The translations under genes were made by a program, and so were the position numbers. Source: Oasisia sp. SBJ-2009 (lineage: Eukaryota; Annelida; Polychaeta; Sabellida; Siboglinidae). From it: a stretch of 64,000 nucleotides of DNA. Each line of letters opens with the position of its first letter. The first letter of the stretch is position 1. Of this stretch, positions 12,151 through 24,200 are shown piece by piece. The stretch covers positions 19,771,713 to 19,835,712 of the forward strand of contig OZ024861.1 of NCBI GenBank assembly GCA_964017155.1, given 5' to 3'. The notes beneath the pieces are model-generated. The model saw only the letters and a list, made by a program, of their open reading frames with translations, was not told where the DNA came from and did not search any database.

Positions 12151-12528
12151 TACTAATTTGTTGTTATGGCTATTCTATTAAACAAGCACTGCCATGATTT
12201 TGTATCACCCACTCTAACACACTGGGGGCGATTTCTTAGGAAATTGAAAACCTAGTGAACAAGTGCCGCTGGTACTTCCAGTTTCTGTAATTTATCAATC
12301 ATGACATGTGTCTCTATATTGTATTAAGGCAATAAAAAAAATTAATGCGAGATATACTGCCTTTTCCAGAAGCAAGAGTTCTGCTTCTATCTATAAGTAT
12401 AATTATTCAGGGCGGTGGGGATGCATATGGGACCTCGGCGGTCGCAATTTTTGTTTATAGAATAAAGTATCATGCGGTGACCACGCTTTCCCCAAAATAA
12501 TGCTGGGGTTACTCGTCTAGTTATAAAT
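12151..12528. other. Intergenic, nothing recognised
   Basis: AT-rich sequence between the LINE and the tRNA gene with no convincing coding frame. Confidence 0.5.
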
Positions 12529-12533
12529 AAAAA
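12529..12533 (-). terminator. RNA polymerase III terminator of tRNA-Trp
   Basis: A run of five T on the minus strand, two bases past the discriminator base of the tRNA, the usual pol III stop. Confidence 0.85.
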
Positions 12534-12534
12534 G

Positions 12535-12606
12535 TGACCCTGACGTGATTTGAACACGCAACCTTCTGATCTGGAGTCAGACGCGCTACCGTTGCGCCAC
12601 AGAGTC
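12535..12606 (-). tRNA. tRNA-Trp (anticodon CCA)
   Basis: A 72-nt cytosolic tRNA gene without intron. The acceptor arms GACTCTG and CAGGGTC pair (one G-U), followed by discriminator A. The A box is TGGCGCAACGG, the anticodon arm is CTGACTCCAGATCAG with anticodon CCA, and the B box is GTTCAAATC. The sequence closely follows animal nuclear tRNA-Trp. It supplies tryptophan for UGG codons. It is transcribed away from SF3A3, whose ATG is about 370 bp away, so the two may share an open-chromatin region (inference). The 3' CCA is not encoded, as usual for eukaryotes. Confidence 0.97.
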
Positions 12607-12974
12607 GTCAGAATGATTGCAATTTCACATACGCTGCCCATTGAACATTTGCAGTTATGTTTGCGTTTAGTAAGCCTGATTAGGTGATTAATTATATATA
12701 TTTATTGGTTCAGTTTATAATAATTCATATATGAGCAAAACCTTAATATTCTAAAATAAAATTATTAACGGGACAAATCGTAAATGTTTCATTCTGAAGC
12801 ATCGCCTTCGTGGCAGTAACGTTGCATTACTAAACGGTATGGCTGCAGAAAAGCCTGTTAAAAAGCGTCAAATTTCGCTCATGTTGTGAGAAAGGTTTGC
12901 TCAGGCGAGGAAGGTTTTCATTCAGAATTCGCACCGATTTAGCTATTTCTTCAGTACGATCAAAGCCAGTGAAG
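12607..12974 (+). promoter_or_regulatory. SF3A3 upstream region and 5' UTR, boundaries unknown
   Basis: About 370 bp between the tRNA-Trp gene and the SF3A3 start codon. It must hold the SF3A3 promoter unless there is an upstream non-coding exon. I see no clear TATA box close to the start codon. The part next to the ATG (from about 12790) is less AT-rich than the flank. The transcription start is not determined. Confidence 0.45.
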
Positions 12975-13070
12975 ATGGAGACATTGCTTGAACAACAAAG
13001 GCGATATCACGAAGAAAGGGAACGCCTAATGGACAACATGGCGAAAGAAATGTTGCACCCAAAGAAAACG
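12975..13070 (+). CDS. SF3A3: SF3A3 exon 1 coding part (residues 1-32)
   Basis: Begins [18 protein letters not shown], almost identical to the animal SF3A3 N-terminus, which fixes the start at 12975. Donor GTAAGC follows at 13071, phase 0. The upstream in-frame ATG at 12897 is not part of the conserved protein. Confidence 0.96.
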
Positions 13071-16000
13071 GTAAGCCAACTCACGGCAACTGACTAAAGT
13101 CTAAAGGCTAGGGACCTGCAAAAAAATCAAAAATAACTTTACCATGCTTATGGTGGTGCACATTGATTGCATGTATAATAGGTAACAAGATACCGTTTAA
13201 ATAATTGTTATGCATTCAAAAGTTATAGATAGCAATGTTAACTTTCAGGAAATTATACGAAATTTGTGACCACTGTCACTGAAGTCTGAACGAGTTATAG
13301 ACGTTATGACGGGATATGGACGTTATGTCCCAAGTCACATATGTCCTAGACGATATGTCCTAAATTTATTATTACGTTTTTATGTTATTTTTGCACTTTA
13401 GTCTTAACATAAATATGTTGATGTATTAACACTAATGGCATAGTAATGCTGGCACTTTTTGTAGAACATTTCAAGTCCATTTCATGTTTTACTGTCACTT
13501 AGCATCTTGTTTTTGGGACATATCGTCCACAATATTTGGGACATAAGTGACTTGGGACATAAGTGACTTGGGACATAACGTCTATAACTCGTTATGACTA
13601 TGTCCCAAGTCGCTTATGTCCCAGGTCACTTATGTCCCAAATATTGTGGACGATATGTCCCAAAACAAGATGATATGTAACAGTTAAAATATGCACTGGG
13701 CTTGAAATGTTCTACAAAGACTGCTAGGATTAGTGTTAATACAATATTAACATATTTATGTTAAGATGTTGTTCATTTAAAAATTTATTATGCACAGTAC
13801 TTCACTGTCAAATGAACTGTGTGCACAAGCAATGGTACTGATCAATTCAATTGGGGATATGGACTTTATGTCCCAAGTCACATATGTCCTAGACGATATG
13901 TCCTAAATTTATTATTACGTTTTTATGTTATTTTTGCACATTAGTCGTAACATAAATCTGTTGATATATTAACACTAATGATGGCACTCTTTGTAGAATA
14001 TTTCAAGTCCATTTCATATTTTAACTGTTACTTAGCATCTTGTTTTTGGGACAAATCGTCCACAATATTTGGGACATAAGCAACTTGGGACATAAGTGAA
14101 TTGGTACATAACGTCTATAACTCTTCAATTGTGTTAGTTGTGAACTAACACGTCGAATCTTTATGTAGACCAGTTTTGGTCTACATAAAACAGCGGTCTA
14201 CATAAGCCGGTCCTATACGCATAATCGGTCGACATAAGATGCCTTTAGGAGTATATATATATATATACATGTATATATATATATATATTTAAATAAATAA
14301 TACCATTTTTTAGCTTTGGCTAAGAAAAAGTATCAGGAAATAAAATCACAATATCATTTCACTCAAACAGACCATACACTTTGCAGATATTCACCGATAA
14401 CTGTAGAAAATAAAGTTTACATACAAACTTATGCATCATTACTTTATTAATATTAATGACAATCAAAGATTTACAGTATATTAATGTATTAAGACTTAAC
14501 TATGTGAATATTAGGAACTTTAATAAAAATATGTTTAGGTCATTTGGGACTTGGTCTGTAAGCCTATGTTAAGATACCTACACGTATACTTCATGTTTTT
14601 CTTTGTAGAATCGCGAGCAGATCAACTCTGATACAAGACTTCGTCAACTGCTTGATGTAACTATAAATCAGTTATAAAAGAATTCTTGTCACCATTAATG
14701 GTGTGTGTAAACTCTGACATCAGTGCATTATAATAAAATATAAAGATCAATAGATGGTGGATTATAAAATTGCAAGTTTCCATAATTTTTTTAAGATGTT
14801 TGTAAAATACAGACTACTATTGGTAGTAACTGGACATTCCTATTCACATATGAATATTATATGCTATGGATTGTGAATCTTAGCTATTTATTCAGTTAAT
14901 CTATTTTATATACTATTTGCATATTTTAATGAGTTATAATTTCAGTTTTTCAAAATACACCTGTAATGGACAAACATGGGAACGTCACCCAAAACAGCGT
15001 TCATATTCATGTATGCAGCAAAGTTTTCACTAGTAAACTGCTGGCATGATATTATTGACTGTAATTGCAAAAATGTATTAACTCTTAGGCACAAACATAT
15101 TATTTCTTTCCCATTAAAAAATGTTCCTATGTTACAAACTGTATGCTCAACATGTAATTTTGTGACTTGTTCACTCAGAGATCGATGGAAACTGGCGGTG
15201 AGTTAAGGGATCTCTATGAAGACAAAGATGGGTAGGTATCTTTTATATCAATTATGCCACATACATATTGATTAAATATGGCACAAATACGATGCGATTA
15301 AAAATCATTTTGATCAAGCTAACGTATACGGGTGAGATTTCACTAAATATAATATTCATTGAATATTGTTGATGGAAGATATGAACATTTCAGTTATACA
15401 TTATTTTATTTCAGTCTCAGAAAGGAAGAAATTGCTGCCCTTTCAGGACCAAATGAATTCGCAGAGTTCTACTCGCGACTGAAAATCATAAAGGATTTCC
15501 ACAGGAAACACCCAAATGAGGTAGGTACCCACTACCTAAGTACTAGTACTAGATGGCAGACTGCAAGAAATCCAGATGTAGAACTGAACTTGCTAATTCT
15601 AGACTTTCTAGTGTAGTAACTGTGGTACACGTACACTACATAGTAAAAGACATATTTGCATTGATGAATCGTAGCAATTTTCTTATACAGATCCCATGAG
15701 TGCCATTTGTCACCCGGGGCAGTGGTTCTCCATCTTGTTGTCTACAAGTTTAATAAAAAAATCAAGGGATATTTCATCCCTCGCGTTTTTGTACAATTAT
15801 GTCAATAGTTATTGTTTTTAGGTACACCTATCAAACACAAAAAGAAAATGTGTTGAAATTCTTAATGCTAGCATGCAGCTTGTTAAATAAACGACACTTT
15901 GGCCGAGCTCAAAATTAAGCTTGTTCATTAAAGCGACATGGTCTGTTCGTGGCTTTTTATTTTTATTGCAAAATCGTGTTAGATGGTATAAATTATACCT

Positions 16001-19000
16001 ATTATAGCGTACAGACCGTCAAAAGATGTTTTCATATACCATTTAGGGGGTGAAAATAGATGCAGTAAGGGGGCTTACTCTGTGTACACATCGACCACGA
16101 GGTGTTTTCGAAACCGTTGTAGGCATGGCTAAAAGCCCAGAAAGAAATGCATGATCAGGTGATGCAGTATCACGTGAACACAAGTTGACGGGTTGCACGT
16201 GCTGCTGTGTCATATATTTGTTGTCATTCGTAATGGTATGAAGTCAGTATTTATGTGTGAAAGCGAATTGTATGGGCTTTACATTGGTTATGAAAACATG
16301 GTATATATTTGTAATGTATGTTGTGTACACATCAAAAGACCAGACAAGAGACATCCTATTATTAGAAAACATTTATAGCCAATAACAACTAATTCACTAA
16401 CTGTCACACCCAGCCAGGTGCACGCTCTCAGTTGGTAAAGGTCAAAGGGTGCCGATTTGAGTGACAGCGTCAGGATTCTTATAAACATTTGACGTTTAAC
16501 ATTACAAAGTCAGTTCTGTTTCGTTAAAACATTTATTGGTGGCCAGGACGCTACAAAGCCTACAATAGTTATAACTTATACCCATTAACATGATTTTGCA
16601 ATAAAAATAAAAAGCCACAAACAAACCATGTTGCTTTAACCGGTGACAACCAAATTTGTCACCTGACAAGTGAAATTGCTACTACATGTTGTCTGAGAGA
16701 CAACTTACTGTTTCAACCAGAACATGAGAAGTAGGTTTTTAAATTTATTTATTCACGGTACAAGTGAATTGTACAGGCAAGTCTTCATTATTCACTACTA
16801 AACTGGAATGCCTGTTGTGCTCGCCAATGAGTCCATGCTCCTCATGATTACCTCAGAACTTCTCCATCAGGGGTATCATCTGGCCCCACATGCTGTCGGT
16901 AGCTGCCGTCCACCGTTAGCTCCCATATCTTAGAAACTGTTTGGGAACTATTTTTCTAATTGGGGCACGGCCACTATACACAAAAATTTGAATTTGGTTG
17001 ACTAATTTTAAGCCTCCTAGGGTCAGCTGCATACCATTGGTTTGCAGGTATTGCAGTAGCTCAGGTCAGAGCTGTAACAAGTACATTTATGTTGTACTTG
17101 AGTAAAAGTAAAAGTAACCCTAGAAAAAGCTACTCAAGTAAAAGTACTTCTAGTAAAAATGTACTTGAAGTACAAGTAAAAAGTAAAAATATGTACTTGA
17201 AGTAAACACAAAAGTACTTTTCTCCTTAAACTATTTCTCAATAGGCGATGCAGCCAACTGTTATGAATAAAACAAAATATTCACGATTATACTTTAGTGT
17301 GTACACCAAACATAAATTGTTTGCTATTTTTTTCTATGGATAGAAATATAATTAATACTATGAACTATAATTATGCAAACAAAACTGCTTAGGCCAACTA
17401 GGCCTATAAGCTGTAAATGTGCCATGCTTTATTAATAATAGGCCCACAGCAACCATCATATTCATAAGTTGAACTAGTAGTAATTCACGTTGTTATATAA
17501 GGGTATTATATCTTTCTTAAATTTTTCTTATCTTCGTGGGTATATATGGAAGTGTGATGAATTTTATCTTGTGTTACTTGAAGGAGGGATTCGGTCTAGA
17601 TGAGTGGTTATAATAACGTATCTTTTAAAATATGTCTTCATTTGTAATAATTACTAATTGTAGATACACACACTGAACTATATTAAAAATAGATAGAGAT
17701 TATAAAGATATGGTTCCACAAGTCCGGGTGGTTCACGGTGGGCGATAACAGGGAGCCTTCGATATCTACAGCATGTGCAGTTCACAGTGAACATCTAAAG
17801 CAAATAAACTGTCACCAATATGCAAGACAAAAGAAGACAAGTAAGGCAGCTGTTTTTCATGTCTACTCAATGCAAGGCTTTAAATAACCTGGCCAATGCC
17901 ATTCACCCAGTTCAGGCACAGCAGCATCAGCACCAGACCCCAGATTGCAATTATCTCATTGGCTTCATCAGGTGACAAAGCAAATCTTTTGTTCAACTGA
18001 TGCAGAAATCTAGCCAGTCCAAGACATGTCTGTTTGTTGTACATTCTGGCTGATACTTGTAAATTAATCTATGCTAACTGCAGACATTGCTTTGCTTCCG
18101 ACACAGATCATTCGCGGAACTTTTAGGACAGTTGCCAATTCAACAACAAAAATATGAGTACTTCACTACATTTACAAAAAGTACACATATTTGTACTTTG
18201 TTACAAGTAAAAGTACTTCCAAAAAAATGTACTTCGCTACTCAAGAAAAGTAAACTTTTCTACTTAAGTAAAGTAACGAAGTAAAAGTACTTCGTTACAT
18301 TACGGCTCTGGCTCAGGTATTGCAATACCTCAGGGAGTTTGATGCCCCTGCCATACAGAGTTGTAAACTACTGCCTTGTGGTACAGGTTCTTGACAGAAC
18401 TGAAGGCTAAGGGAGCAAACCCTGAGTTCGAACTGATAGTGACTAACACCATGTTCAAGCAGAAGGATGAACGCACGACCACCTGGATGCATCCTCATTC
18501 CAGATACTGGCATATGATTGACTTCATCATCACAAGGTATCGGGGATAAGATGGACATCCACAGTACCTGAGCCATGCGTGGAGCTAACTGCTGGACCGA
18601 TCACAAGATGTTGAGGTCAAAAGTGGCTTTCAGAATACAACAAAAGCACAACAGGCAAGGGACAAGTAAGCCGACCAAGCTCAACACTGCAAAACTAAGT
18701 ACCATCAGCCATAGGGAGAGTTTTTAGCAGGAGATGGGCAGTGCTCTTGCCCAATGAGGGGAGAAGGAAAACTCAACACCAGACGAGGAATGGGCAGCAC
18801 TGCAGCAGGACTTATACAACATAGCCAAGACATATCTTGGCAAGTCAGACAGAAAACAGCAGGCGTGGTTTGACCCCAATGATCAGGAGCTACATACTCT
18901 TATGAGCAGAAGAGACAAAGCCCACCAGAGAGTGTTGCAAACCAGGAGCAACAGATCCACCACTGCAGCATACAAAGATGTCTGCAGACTGCTACAAAAA

Positions 19001-21200
19001 CGCACCCTTGCACTGAGTCAGACTGGTGGGAAAGGAAGGCAGTGGAGCTATAGAGAGATGATGACAGAAACAACATGAAGGGCTCCTACAATGGACTGAA
19101 GGAAGTGTGGGGACTCAAGAAGAAGGGCCCTGTTCACCTGAAATCAACAGAGGGAATGGAGATCTTCTCTGACAGCAAGAGAGTTGTGGCAAGATGGAGT
19201 GAACACTTCCAGAAGCTACTCAACGTCCATGGCGACATAGATCATGAAGCTCTCAACAAACATCCTGCAGCGCATTACTAAGACAAGCCTCGATGAGATT
19301 CCAACCATGGATGAGATGGCCAGAGCAATCGCTGGCCTGAAAGATGGCAAAGCACCTGGGGGAGATAGAATTCCTGCAGAAGTATGGAAACATGGAGGAC
19401 ACAATCTTTCAGCAGACTACACCAACTAATCACCAATGCCTGGGAGGTGGGTTCTGTACCACAAGCATGGAAGGATGCCAGCATTGTAACCATCTACAAG
19501 AAAGTCGATCATACAGACTGTGGGAACTACAGAGGAATCTCTATTCTTTCCATAGCAGGCAAGATCTTTGCCAGGATCCTCCTCAACAGACTATCTACCA
19601 ACGTAACACCAGAGAGAGTGGAGACACAATGTGGGTTCAGAGGTAACTGGAGCACCGTGGATATGAAAAACAGAAAACAGTGGATGCTTTCTCCGATGCG
19701 TCAAAGAAGTTCGGCCTGAAGATTAACATCAAGAAGACCGAGGTGCTGTACCAACCCAACTCTACAAGAACCTGAGAGGAGGATATCATGGGTGATAGAA
19801 ACAAGCTGAACTCTTTTCTGGAATTCACCTACCTCAGAAGCACTATATCAAGTGACGGATGCATTGGCGACGAAATACAGGGGATGGCCAAGGCTAGTGT
19901 ATATTACGGCCGACTACGCCAGAGACTCTGGAACAACCATGTGTCCATGCGGGATAAAGGCAAGATTTGCCGTGCAATCGTGCTGTCCACCCTCCTATAC
20001 AGAGCCGAGGCCTGGACAGTGTACAGACGACAGGTGAAAAAGCTGCATGCCTTCATGATGCGACATCTGTGTTCGATCATGAGGATAACCTGGATGGACA
20101 AAGTGATAAATAAGGAAATACTCGAACGGACAGGGCTACCATCTATGGAAGATCTTCTGATCGGAAAGAATCCAGTGGACTGGACACCTCATGAGGATGC
20201 CACCAGACAGGCTACCGAAGCAGGTTCTCTACTCTCAACAGACTACTCTCAACAGAAAGAGAGGGCGCCCTCGTCTCCAGTTCAAGGATATCATCAAGAG
20301 AAACCTGAAGCTGAGAGACATAAAGATTGACTCATGGACATCACTCAGCAGAGATATAAATGGCGAGATAAATGGAAATGTCAGTTGGATTCACGGGTCA
20401 GTATATTTGTGTTCACAAGAGAAAAGTGAAGGAGGCCACATACATCAGACAGAGAGCCCCTACCATGAACAGAGATCAGGGATACCATCTGCCTGCCATC
20501 TACAATCAAATTATCCCACCGAAATCTTAGGCAACACACGTGACACCAGTACGTGAACAAGGTCCGTAGCTGACGGATCAAAACGTCGTACTCATCTTCG
20601 ACATTAAGCTCCAAAGTAAGTTAATTATTCTACAATAAGCCATTCTTGGAGCCATGAACAATATATTCACTATAATTAGATAGTTGAAGGTATTATTAGT
20701 TATATTCTAATGGGTGTATAGCATGCTTGTTATAAAAAATGGTTCAGATGACAACAAATTGGATTTTGAATATAATTATAATAGTAATAAATTGCATTAC
20801 ATCATCGTATAATTGCAGTAGTAATAAAAGTGAAACTAAATACAGTACTGATGTATAATTACACATGTATCATTATGGTGATGGTACAGTAACTTGTATT
20901 GCAAAAATGGTTCAAATTTAATCCCTTTAAGAGTTTTTCCCAGGTAGTCTGGTATTTACCACTATTTGAGGTTTTTCCCCGTGCGGTAATTACCACCCAG
21001 TATTTATCAGGGTGGGAAAAACGTGCCAACCCTGTACTCGAGTACATTATCAAACTAATCGTAGCTGTTTCTTCTTTCAGTGCCACTGCTTTGTAGTGCT
21101 TTGCATGCTGGTGTTGTTGGCCTACACTTCCATGTGTATGTGTTGATGTGTATGTGTGGATGTGTATGTGTATTTGTGGATGTGTATTTGTGTGTGTGTG

Positions 21201-21232
<32 letters not shown>

Positions 21233-24200
21233 TGCGTGCATGCATGCATGCATGCATGTATGTACACTCAAGACGCATCTGTTTACAGCTTACTATTTTG
21301 ACAGTCTGTGATCACAGTTAATCAGTCAACGATTTATACATTTACTTTAATTAACTTATTCATTTAATTAGCATATATTTATACTATTTTATTTACTATT
21401 TACAACATATTTTTACTATTTTACTTATTTATTCATTTTTAATATAGTGTGTAGTTGTGTGCCAATGTAAGTCTGTATTTTAAAGTATCATATTTGTTTT
21501 ATTAGTATATCCTCATTTTATCAAAGTAGTATTGTATTAATGTTTTAGTATTATTATTATTTATATATTTATTATTATTATGTTATTACTATTAGTATGT
21601 ATTTTTAGTATCATTATTTTAGGAATAATCATTGTAAAGCGCCCCAGAACAATTATTTGGATGGGGCGCTATATAAGAAATAAACTATTATTATTATTAT
21701 TATATGACATGTTGTTCTTGACGTAAGGATAAGTATGGGCATTACATCTTGCATATGTTGCAGGGGTTCACAATGTGTTCAGGAGCTACACAAACTGTCC
21801 ATGTGTCTCTGTGCACTCTTGGTTCCTGGGTCAAGAGCGTAGCTATAAGATAGTGGTAGGTAGTTGCCAATGCAACTTGTTAAGTAAAGTATTGTGTTTG
21901 TTACTTTGTAGGTGAGCATTCCAATGTCTGTGGAATTTGATGAACTGACAAAAGCTCGGGAGAATCCAACAGAAGACATGCAAAGTAAGTGAAGTATTGA
22001 GACTTAAAATGTTCCACTGTTTGTCAACAGTGATATAGGTGACCTCCCACCTTGAACTGAAATTGCTGCTTTATAGCTAGTGACTATGCTTACATTTAGT
22101 TTGAGTCTTCATGGTAATTTCATGATTTAAAATTTATGTTCAATATCACATTGCTCTTAAGGATGGGACGAATCTGGAATTTCACTTGAATCAAATCAAA
22201 TATCCTCAACATTTCTAGTACAAATCAAACATTGAATCAAATATGAATAGTCAGCAGGGGTCGACAATAAGGTTTTGTATTCACTGGCCAGTGGATTTTA
22301 AAAGTTACTGGCCCCCCAAAAAAGTTACTGGCTCGAATTTTGTTGCAGGAATACACATTTATTCTGATAAAAGAACAGGTACATTGTACAATAAAATATA
22401 TTTGTTTATATTTAGGACATTAAAATAGACACGCCAGCTGAAATGACGTTTTTTTTAAATAATCAAAAACATGTTTTTGCTGTTTTCTAATTCTGTCAAT
22501 AAATGATAGTATTCTATCAATAAAGTTCACTTTTATATTAATTACATACCTCTAAGTTATTGTTTTGGCCATAAAAATGAGCCCCTATCGATTGTGAATT
22601 TTGAAGATGCATGATGTGTTCGAAAATACGCGATGTTTAGACCTTAGTAACGCCACCGTACTTTCACTGTTTGCAATGTTGTGTGGTACTGTACGAATAG
22701 AACCGCAAAACTGTCCTCTAACTGCTTGCATAGATGGCATCTCCGCCCTTTGACCTGCATATAAGGGAAATCCAAATAAATATTCGACCGACTATCTCCT
22801 TATTTGGCGTTCGCCGCTGTGACACGTCACCTTCGGAGAGTTCCGGTACGCGCGTGACACGCGTGACACGCAGTGACCTGGTCACAGAGCTGTAATAAGT
22901 ACATTTATTTTGTACTTGAGTAAAACTAAAAGTAACCCTAGAAAAAGCTACTCAAGTAAAAGTAAAAGTACTTCTACAAAAATGTACTTGAAGTACAAGT
23001 AAAAAGTAAAACCATGTACTTGAAGTAAACACAAAAGTACCTTTCTCCTAAAATAATTTTTGAATGGGCGAAGCAGCCAACTGTTGTAGATAAAACAAAA
23101 CATTCACAAGTATAATTTTTTAGTATAATAAATCTATGCTAACTGCATGCAAGCATTGCCTTGCTTCCGATGCAGATCAGTCGCGGAACTTTTAGGACAT
23201 TTGCAAATGTAACAAAGAAATTATGAGTACTTCACTACATTTAGAAAAAGTACACATATTTGTATTTCGTTACAAGTAAAAGTACTTCCAAAAAAATGTA
23301 CTTCGTTACTCAAGAAAAGTAAACTTTTCTACTTAAGTAAAGTAACGAAGTAAATGTACTTCGTTACATTACGGCTTTGGACCTGGATAATTCCATGGCG
23401 CCTTAAAGGCCTAGCTAGAGTAACAACGATGCTGGTGCCAAACGTTATAAATTTACCGCAAGGTGTGAATTAATTTTAATCAGAGAAAGAAATGGAAGGC
23501 GACGATGCCGTGCATAGAAGTATTTGCTGCAGGCGACAGCTTAGCGACGACAGCCGGAGGTCGAACGGGAAGCCGGGGATCGTTGACGTTGGTGGCGTTT
23601 GCAGCATGGCCAAATCCCGTGACAACTTGATGTTTTACTTATTGGAATGGATATATTTTGGAATAAACAAGTTAGAAAATTCAGCTACAACATGACTATG
23701 TTTTATATGAGTTATTATTGAGCCTATAGTTACGGTCTATGACTTTTTCAATATCATTATTTTGTTACTAATACTATTATTTATTACAAGTTCACAAGAA
23801 ATCCACAAGGGGTCGTCTTGACATGCTCAACATATTTTGTCTATTCGTTTTATACATTAGGGTAGCAACAATAATAAAGGAGAAGGCGAAATTCAATGAC
23901 AAATTTTTATTTAGGTACCACTCGGCTATTACTGCAAAATCCGAAGCGTTATCTTAGCTAATTCACTAGGGAGGAATCCGCCTCGCGTCTCCAGTAGCGA
24001 CACTGTGCAAAGTTATGGAGAACTTGCAATTCGTAAACAAGATGGTGACTAGTTTCGACTGATAACGCGAGTCCACGTTGTCAACTGACTGACAACTGAT
24101 GGAAACTATGTAAACTAATGGTGTAGTGTGAAATAGTGGTCATAGCTGTATGTCTTGCACACATAAATCAGAGAGCGGGTGTAATGTGCTTGACTTACTG

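Noticed and set aside
12387..12641. 84-codon antisense frame over the tRNA gene
   Set aside because: It is the chance translation of tRNA-Trp and its flanks (TTLWRNGSASDS), a well-known annotation artefact.
12897..12974. Upstream in-frame ATG as the SF3A3 start
   Set aside because: The extra 26 residues have no counterpart in the family; [14 protein letters not shown] is the conserved start.
20859..21301. His/Thr-rich and Cys/Val-rich frames
   Set aside because: They are produced by the (GT)n/(GCGT)n microsatellite.
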